Shown one piece after another: positions 56,010 to 64,000 of a stretch of 64,000 nucleotides of DNA. The DNA comes from Mytilus galloprovincialis (lineage: Eukaryota; Mollusca; Bivalvia; Mytilida; Mytilidae). The position numbers and the translations under genes are program-made. The stretch is from the NCBI RefSeq assembly GCF_965363235.1, contig NC_134847.1:52484439-52548438 (forward strand), in the 5' to 3' direction. The notes beneath the pieces were generated by a model. That model did no database searches, was not told the DNA's origin, and saw only the letters and a list, made by a program, of their open reading frames with translations. Every line of letters starts with the position of its first letter. Position 1 is the first letter of the stretch.

Positions 56010-59000
56010 TTATTTTTTAACATCTCTGCTGGATTTTTGACTGGACACTTCTTCCGATCTTGAAAGTTGTAACTGACGTTTTCTTCCAATTGTCATGGTA
56101 ACCTTTTGTTGTTCAGTATCTTCAGATTCTCTGCTGGTCTCTTTGAAAGAGTAGATATAAAAGATGTTAATAACTTAATATAACCAGACACAAGTTGTTT
56201 CCTTTTTCGATATTCAAATTTTTGAGGAATAAAAAAATTTGTGAAAAAAATTTTGAGGGGAAAAAAAATTCAGTTTGGACTTGTAATATTTTTCAAAATT
56301 TGAATATCGAAAAAGGAAAAAGGAAAAAGGAAACAACTTGTGTCTGGTCTTAATATACAATTTTCATATTCTTAAAGATTACTTCATTTAAGTGAATGAT
56401 ATGATCACCTCAAATACTGAATTGTAATTTGATGCAAATTTTAATATTTTTTATATTTTACAATAGCCAAATATGTGAGAACGACAATAAATTCAATACA
56501 TTTATATAAATCAGAAATTTAATAGTCAAGTAAGAATTACAAAATTTTGTGATAACAAACTCCAAAGATTGGTTATTATATGACTTGTATACTTAAAAGA
56601 TAACTAATACTGCAATCAATTCTTTTAGTAAGTTTTTATGTTTGTGTTTGACATTTTATAATTATATTAAAGGTCTATTATAGTTTACTTTTATACAGTA
56701 AGAGGTTTGCTCATTGTTGAAGGATTGATGCTGTGACCTAGAGTGTAATATATCTAATTCATGGTTTCTAACAGATAGTTGTCTCATTTGCAATCATACC
56801 AAATCTTCTTTTTCTCATAATTCAAAATGTTTGAATCAATGATAAACCTCCATTTTCCTTGTTCTTTTTAAAGTGAACAAATTATTTGGTTACCTTCCTT
56901 TTCCTCCTCTTGTACAGATGGATATCTTTGTTTCATGTCTTCCAATATTTTTCTTTTTTCTTCTTTATCTTTAGTATCTACAATTTTTAAATATTCCAGT
57001 ACTGGCATTTCTAGATCAAAACTCTTATCTTGTGATGTTGATCTAGTAGACTTTAAAACAGCTTTGCCTTTTTCTGATGTTTCTCTCTCAACACTGTCAA
57101 GGAATGCCTGCATTGAAGGATCTCTTGACCTTTTTCTTTTAAAACGTTCCCTCTTTTCCTTAGAGCTCATGTCTTGAGAAGAAGTTGAAGAAAGACTGCT
57201 TCTATCTGCTGACTTTCTTCTAATTTCTGACAAATAGTTTTTCCCACTTTCTTCTTTATTTGCATCTTTTTCATCAAAAACTTGATCTTCTTCAATTGTT
57301 AAATCTGTCTTTGCAGATTTAGAAGAATTTTGATCAATGTCTTCTTGAATTTCCATTAAACTTTCAAAACCTTTACCTTCAATGACCTTTGTTTCTGTTT
57401 CCATGGCAACATCCTCTTCTTCTGATGTTGAAAAATCGTCAGGATTTTCCATTCTTTCAAACAATTTATCAAAATCCATCACCTCATCATCTTTTAACTT
57501 ATAATCTTTAAATACAACTTCTTTGAACTCAACCATTTCGAAATTTTCTTCTTCTGAGACACTGTCACTATCGTCTACTCTGACAGGTGTGAAGGTCATA
57601 TTGCCCGGTCCAGCCATCATTATTTCTGCTTTGACATCTTCTATCGGAACATATTCACTGTGTTTTATTGTCTCTCTTTCACTTCTTGCTTTTTGCCTAT
57701 CTTCCTCAAATTTACCTTTTTCAAAATCCTGAAATTATGTTTTAAACAGCATAATCTTAATTGGATACTCATCCTGAGATATTAAGGAACAACCACTTAA
57801 TTCTGATGGGTTGGGGTGAGAGAGTTGCCCCGCAAATTTGATGAGGTCATACTTTTTATTTCTATCTTAATGGCTGCCAGATTATATCTTTCAATCAAAG
57901 CTGGACAAAAATATTGATTTTTGACTTCTCATAAAAGTGACACAAAAAGTGCCCACATCAAAATCTACTGGTCATCCCCTAAAGATTTTCTATAAAAGTA
58001 ATTTAAAATTTACAGATCAACATATTGGTAGAATACACATATAGTACTTCGATTAAAAAGAGCAGTTAAAATAAAGTGTAGAATTTTTATTCTATTGAAA
58101 TATGAAAATATAATAGCTTTATAATTACTAATAATTATGAGATAGTTTCAGTGATATAGACAAGAGTGGTGTAAGAGTTGAAAATGGTAAAATAAATAAA
58201 ACAAGTGAAACTGCGAGCTACTGCTCATTGATGATACCCCCGCCGCAAGTGTATAATATCAATAGTGTAAAAATATGCAAGTGTTTCGGTAAACAGGAAG
58301 TTGTCAAGTGATGACTCTGAAAACGCATCACACGGTATAGCTGACTAGTATAAATCCTGAAACCAAATTTCAGAAATCCCTGAGAAAAATGTGACGGAAA
58401 TTTTCAACTTGGTTATCATGTGTAAAATAGTACAAGTGTTCGGTAAACAGGAAGTTGTCAAGTGATGACTCTGAAAACGCAGCACACGGTATAGCATACT
58501 TATATAAAACTTGAAACAAAATTTCATAAATCCTTGTATTGTAGTTCCTGAGAAAAATGTGACGGAAATTTTCAACTTGGTTATCATGTGTAAAATAATA
58601 CAAGTGTTCGGTAAACAGGAAGTTGTCGAGTGATGAATCTGAAAAGACATCAAACGGTGTAGTAGACTTATATAAACCCTGCAACCAAATTTCAGAAATC
58701 CTTATATTGTAGTTCCTGAGAAAAATGCGACGAAAAATATTCATGGGACGGATGGACTGACGGACTGACGGAAGGACAGACAGAGGTAAAACAGTATACC
58801 CCCCTTTGAAAGGGTATAATTATAAGTTTTACTCACATTGTAAAACTTGATGGCTGGTTCAATTTTCTGTGTCTCTCTTGCCTGCTGTAAAGCCCAGAGA
58901 TGTTCAGCTTTTATTTCCTCATATTCCTGCCTATGTATATGTATTGGATGTAGACCACCACATTTAGTCATATCTCTGGTAATCTCATAAAACATTATTC

Positions 59001-62000
59001 CTTCCCAAAGATGGTTGATAGCATTTCCTATTTCAAAATATAAAGTTTTATTTTAAAACATTTCATAGAAGAATGTATCAACATCTTTATATGAATTTAT
59101 TACAAAAAAGCTATAAGCCTTTTAATATGTATTATTCGACCACAGATAAATTATCACGTTGTGATTGGTTAAACGCCGTCACGTGGTGACCCCCTATGAG
59201 ACCGTAGGGGGTTAGTAAGTTTCATAGGGGGTTCATGACGCGTTAATGGTGACGTCATCTATTAATGTTGTTGTGTTTCATTGTTTATTTTTCAACAAAA
59301 CGCAGCAGAAAAAGTCCAGCGTCCAATAAATTCGTTATACGGTTAACTACTGACCCCCTACGGTTCCATAGAGGGTGATTAATATTCGACCTCCGGCCTC
59401 ACCCCCTATGGATTTTACTAACCCTCTTTGGACCCTTAGGAGGTCTGTAGCGAACCATATAACTTATAATATAGTTTTAGGGTGGTGGGGTCAATAAAAT
59501 TGCATCCTAAAATATTCCAATAATAAAAAAAAAGACATTTAGAAGTTGACATACAGTTTTCATCATTAAACAAATACCCCCAAAATATGTAATGATCTAA
59601 ACTTCTTCACATCCTGTGAGAGCAAAGTTGTATTGGGGGGGGGGGGGTATTTAATAGAGACTATCTAATATCTACCATTGACATATATTAACTGAGATAT
59701 GGTAATTGTATCAAAACCTACAAGAACATACAATGAAAAGCAGTCAAAGACAAAATATGCTTTTAACATGTAACAAGAGGCTCTACCTAAGAGTCTGTGT
59801 TACTCACCTGCATCTTCAACAATGGCCCCCTTTTTTCCTAATCCTTCTAATAATTTTCCTTTTTTAAGTTTTGAATCATCTATACATTTTTTTTTTAAAT
59901 GCAAAAGTTTTCATTAAAGGGCAATAACTCCAATATCGAGGCAATGGAGGATTTCAAGTATTATGAATTATTTGTAGATCATGTCTTGCTGTTCATTTGT
60001 GTTATTCAAAGTTTCTATCTATCTATTACAATTTTCAAGTCTCTCTGCCAGGTAAGATCAAATAAGGAGATCAGGATTTTACATACCCCTACACCACCAT
60101 TTGTCAAGGGTATGGGCAAAACCCATAACATACAGCTATAAAAACAGCCATACCTTTTTGTTTCTTGTCATACTCCTGTTTTGCCTTGTGCAAGAGGATT
60201 TTGCCCACTAGATGTGGTGTATGTGTACATTTATAGTGAGGAGGCTGCAGGATTTTCCTTCTGATATTATCTGCTTCTTTGATATCTTTTACAGCATCAC
60301 TAAATGCACCAGAAACTTTCAACAATCCAAGCTCGTCGTAGGATTCAGCTCGTTTCACTAATTTATCAGCGTAATTGTCATACTTGTGTAGATTCATTTG
60401 CGTGTCCAAAGCCATAGCTTTTGTGTAATATCTAACGGATTTTTCAAAATTTTCTTTCGCCTCTTTTGTATTTTTCAATTCGTTTTCTTTTAGTCCTATT
60501 ACATACCACAATCGACCAATGCTTGCAATAAATGAAGGGATGTCCAAATTATAAAAATTTTCAACTTTTTCTTCAGCTTTCTTAAAAGCAGCATAGAGAT
60601 TTTCTCTGGCTTCTTCTACTGCAGGTGGATCAAGCATAAGATAAGTTTGACCTATTTTTTCATAAATATTTGTAATATGATACATATAACGATGTCGTAC
60701 AAATTTATGTTCATTGAACAATTTCTGGGCCATTGTAAGATCTTTTACTGCATTTTCCAGCTGCTTTCTTCGCATGTAAAATTTTCCTTTGAGGAGGAAA
60801 TAAATTCCAAAAACAGGGGCCAAAGCAGTACCTATGGCTGTAACAACATCACAGGTACTTTCTATCTCAAAAAGATACTTTGCTACAAGTTCATTTCTGT
60901 CAACATCAAAGAAAAAACTGGCTTTTTCAATTTTCCAGAATAAATATTCTAGTTTGCAATTCCTCTGCTTACTGCTTTCCAACATTTTTTCAATCCTGTT
61001 TATTCTAGAAAAAGAAATGAATTTTGTATTCATTATGCATTTGAATACAATACTTAGTTCAAGTCAACTGTGAGTCTCTGAAATACGTCACAAAGATGGC
61101 TATATGGGATGGCATAAAAGCAATTGCATTAAAAACTAGTAATTGTAAACATCTCTATCAATGTGAAAGTAACAGTGTCTTGGAAATAAAGAGTTAAAGT
61201 GGTAGAAATTCTATAATAACTATTTGGACAATTGTTTTGTTCTGTTTGCCATGTCACTTGTGGAGCAGAAACTGCTTACCTTTTCTGAGCATCTTACTTC
61301 AACCCTATTTTTTTGGTTGGTTTATGTTGTTAAGGTTGTTTAAATATAATCTTTAGTATATCTATCTGGTTTTTTCCCCCCTTTTTAGTAACGGCGTTGT
61401 TCACTTATTTTCAACTTGTGAGTTTGAATGTCCCTTTGATATCCTCGACTCTCTCTCGTCTGTGTAAAGGTTTGATATTATTGTTGGACTTTTTGTCATA
61501 TAAATGTTTCGACAGGATTTCTGTTTTCTGTTTTTATTGGATTTAAAAACAATACAGCCACATAAAAAATTGTCTGTCTAACCTACCTAAATGTGAGAAG
61601 TTTTCAATTATGACAACTAATGTCTTTAAACAATATTAGCAGAAATGTCAAAGTAAAAAATCACAGTTCAAATATAAAACTTACTGCTGTACAACTTACT
61701 ATCCTGCACGAAAATCTATTCTAGGTTGGATTGAATCTGCCAAGCCCTTTTCAATGAGTTGAGAATAAACAAAGAATGGCATCAAAGATGACATATGATA
61801 TAAATAATAATCTCATTGTGTTACTACAGCCTTTGTAGTCCATGTTCTCAAGTGACCAAAAAATTCATAACTCTGAACATTTATTTACATACCTATGAAA
61901 ATCTCCAAGCAAGAGGTTTCCAACTAAAACCATTTGAGTACATAGTAAAATTCTGTCCTTCATATCTATGGTTGTCTGTGTATCTTGGACATGATCACCT

Positions 62001-63734
62001 TTAAACAGACTAATGAAGTGCTTCTTATTTTCTTCAATCATCCTCCAAGCTTTCATACAATTTGTGTCCATTTTTTCACCTATTTTCTGCACAGCTTTTT
62101 CAAAATGACTGACAAATCCTTGCCATGCCTTTTTTACTTCCTCTTGAAAACATCCATCCTTAATTAGTTCTTTAAGAAACATGTAAACAAGTGGATGCAA
62201 AGAATACCTCAATTCATGAGTCAAAAAAATATCAGTTGTAGCTGAAGTTGTTTTCTTTTTCATCATGTAATCTTCAGGTTCTGTTATTTCCACAAAATGC
62301 CTGGTTTTTAATGCCAACAGGTCCATTTTTGGTCGCATAGTCATGTTAAGTTCACCAAACACAGCGCTGGCAGCATTAACATCAAACTTTGCTGTCTGGA
62401 ATACTGTGAGTCTTGCCAATTTCTTCTGGTATTCAACATCAAGCGAACTGAAGGTTTGTGCTAGACAATTATTAACTTGCAAAGCATGGGAGAGTCCACC
62501 CTTTTCTGCAGCTATTTTTAAGTTATATCTAATAACTTGAGGTTCAAGGAGTCCACCATTAACTGCACTACATGTAGCCCTGATGGCCAAGGGACAATAC
62601 CCACAATATCTTATAATATCTCCAGTTATCTTTCTATCAGTTTTGTACTGAAAAATATAAAATACTTCTGTTTGTATAAAATGTTTAATACACATTCCTA
62701 CGAGTTTTTTTTTTCTAGATTTGTAATACATGTAATGATATTGTAACATCAAAAAGGATAACATTAAACAATATCCAGTATGTTTTTATTTTATGTAGAG
62801 CATATTTCAAGTATTTTATTCATCCTAATTGATGCAATTTCTTTTAAAATCTTTATATTCATGTAAAAAAAAATCCCTAAAAAAATAAAAAAAGTGTCTG
62901 TCTTTATTACCGGTAGGCCCTCTTCCAAGACCTTGGTGCTATAAACTTCATGAAAATTTTACAAGAAATGAAAGCATGAAAGTGCTTACAATAAAATGAT
63001 TAATATTAATTACATTTTAAAGAGGTCCATCAGTGCTGATTTTCAAACTCACCCAAGACATTACTGATATAAAACTTTGAAAGAAATTTCATAACAATCC
63101 TACAAGAAATGTAGGTGTGAAAGTGCACGATGCAATTTTTTAGGTACATTAATCTGGTAAAAATAATTGATCAATGCTGATTCTTGACCTTGTCCCAGAC
63201 TTTGCTCATATAGACCTTTTATCAAATTTCATAAAATTCCTACAAGTTATGTATGCTTGAGAGTACTATTAATGCAATTTACCATATTATTTTAATTTCA
63301 AAGGGGCATAACTCCTTTAAAAAGGGTTGTTTAGAACTGATTTTCTAACTCGTCTGAGAATCTTAATTGTTCATGTGATAGCGCTTACAAGGCCAAAATG
63401 ACAATCACATAGTCTTTCTATGTCTTATGAAATGCATCGTGTGGGGCAAAAAACTTTGTTGTCGGTTCTGCCTTTTTGACTGAAATTTCCTTATATTGTT
63501 TAATTGTCAATATTGAACTACAGGTGTATCTTCCTCAAAATAAATAATTACCTGTTTGTCAACACATTTTTCATAAAGTTCTGTTGCCTCTTTAACATTG
63601 AGGGGCTTCAGTTCTATTTCTAGTACTAACTCATCCATTCTTTTCTGTGATTTACCAATTTGACGCATTTTATCAATAAACTGTTTATCATCAATTGCAA
63701 TCAACTTCTGTCTTGATGTAATTAATATTCTGAT
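56010..63734 (-). CDS. NLR-like STAND protein: NB-ARC, TPR-like region, charged tail (5' end outside window)
   Basis: Six exons on the - strand join with consistent phases: 63734-63552, 62647-61893, 61004-60154, 59027-58837, 57728-56894 and 56140-56010. They give 981 residues in the window. The first begins RILITSRQ, the NB-ARC motif after Walker B (consensus like ILLTSR). CGYCPLAI (residues 76-83 of this part) matches the GLPLA motif. A winged-helix-like segment follows (LHPLVYMFLKELI), then TPR-like helices, an acidic region, a basic stretch (EKRERFKRKRSRD) and a tail with TIGRKRQLQLSRSEEVS. The P-loop and any N-terminal death-fold domain should lie beyond 64000. Proteins of this design (APAF1-like, NLR-like) usually act as ATP-driven oligomerising sensors in immunity or cell death; the role here is inferred. 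Relative to copy A it has four extra residues (DANK) in the acidic exon. Confidence 0.85.
56183..56348. mobile_element. Foldback element, copy B form (longer, opposite orientation)
   Basis: The same CCAGACACAAGTTGTTTCC arms and CTTAATATA flanks as 32013-32092. Here the single CCTTTTT unit is in the left arm and the three-unit version (AAAAAGG repeated) in the right arm. The arms extend further (CGATATTCAAATTTT) around a loop of roughly 70 bases. Confidence 0.8.
58200..58820. repeat. Element with about 180-base tandem units in NLR-like intron, copy B (three units)
   Basis: Same element as 34560-35030 with one more unit: GGTAAACAGGAAGTTGTC recurs near 58285, 58441 and 58609. It ends GGACTGACGGACTGACGG. 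Confidence 0.85.
59135..59485. repeat. Dispersed element in NLR-like intron, copy B
   Basis: Homologue of 35405-35755 (ACCCCCTATGAGACCGTAGG, GTGACGTCATCTATTAATG). Confidence 0.65.
59772..60055. repeat. Dispersed repeat in NLR-like intron, copy B
   Basis: Homologue of 36132-36420 (ACAAGAGGCTCTACCTAAGA, GTTACTCACCTGCATCTTC). Confidence 0.6.
62648..63551 (-). other. Intron of the NLR-like gene
   Basis: Between the two NB-ARC exons (donor at 63551-63550, acceptor TTTTTCAG at 62655-62648). Holds degenerate repeated phrases (ATTTCATAA-AATCCTACAAG near 63090 and 63225, and AAGTGC-type blocks near 62980 and 63120) but no gene. Confidence 0.7.
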
Positions 63735-63884
63735 CTGAAAATATAAAAAAAATATATTGCTAGTCTCATAATGTTAAGTATAATATCAACATTTCTTCCT
63801 TTTTTTTATTTTGCACCTTCCTATTGTCCATATGTTATGATAAAACAAGAATGTGTCCATAGTACATGGATGCCCCACCTGCTG

Positions 63885-63945
63885 TGGCATTGACCCAGTG
63901 GTTGTAAATAAACTCATCAAAGATACCAGGATTAAATTTTGTATT
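63885..63945. repeat. Fragment of the FMO-intron-2 tandem family
   Basis: GGCATTGACCCAGTGGTTGT, AAACTCATCAAAGATACCAG and GATTAAATTTTGTATT correspond to the unit junction seen at 5895-5960. Confidence 0.75.
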
Positions 63946-64000
63946 TACAAGTGGTTATTACCTTGCAATTCAGATTCACTGAAGCATTAAAAAGAACTTC

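Larger units (their letters stand above)
43890..61652. repeat. Segmental duplication, copy B
   Basis: Partner of 11156-38007. It keeps the intact NLR-like gene at its right side, so by gene structure B is the more ancestral 3' context. The FMO gene lies left of copy A only. Confidence 0.93.

Noticed and set aside
61865-62764. Taking the full open frame from 62764 as one exon with a start at MLSFLML
   Set aside because: A strong acceptor at 62648 and phase agreement with the upstream NB-ARC exon show that the first 39 codons are intronic.

Overview
The window looks like nuclear genomic DNA from a bivalve mollusc, most likely a mussel of the Mytilus kind. It is AT-rich, its genes are split by GT-AG introns with good acceptors, and intergenic DNA and introns are packed with short dispersed repeats and small terminal-inverted-repeat (TIR) elements. 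The mussel assignment rests on remembered repeat families and is inference; the eukaryotic nature is visible directly. I see no rRNA, tRNA, CRISPR or bacterial feature.

Region 1 (1-9514, + strand) holds a flavin-containing monooxygenase (FMO) gene. Five coding exons join in frame (3729-3928, 4746-4884, 6475-6611, 8371-8548, 8918-9514) to give 416 residues with both dinucleotide-binding motifs and the FMO signature. Upstream, the 5' flank, exon 1, intron 1 and first 27 bases of exon 2 have been tandemly copied. There are three exon-1 copies about 1.73 kb apart, and only the last lies next to an intact exon 2. Region 2 (9515-11155) is repeat-rich and intergenic.

Region 3 is a large segmental duplication: copy A (11156-38007) and copy B (43890-61652), separated by 5.9 kb of other sequence. 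Each copy carries a 19-finger C2H2 zinc-finger gene on the + strand and, convergent to it, the 3' exons of a STAND/NLR-like gene (NB-ARC then TPR-like repeats then an acidic/basic tail) on the - strand. The duplication stops inside an intron of that gene. Only copy B therefore joins the NB-ARC exons (61893-62647, 63552-63734 and beyond the window), while copy A is a 5'-truncated C-terminal half whose exons are all still open. The two zinc-finger proteins differ at about 35 residues, many at DNA-contact positions, and one finger of copy B has lost a zinc-binding cysteine.

Because the copies are close in sequence, each serves as a filled/empty-site control for the other. This reveals insertions private to one copy: a 9.4 kb TTAA-flanked insertion and several small elements in A, and at least five small TIR elements plus a 21-unit minisatellite in B. 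Region 4 (38008-43889) is the spacer between the copies, with more elements and one candidate first coding exon of an unrecognised gene. Region 5 (61653-64000) carries the NB-ARC exons and runs out of the window.
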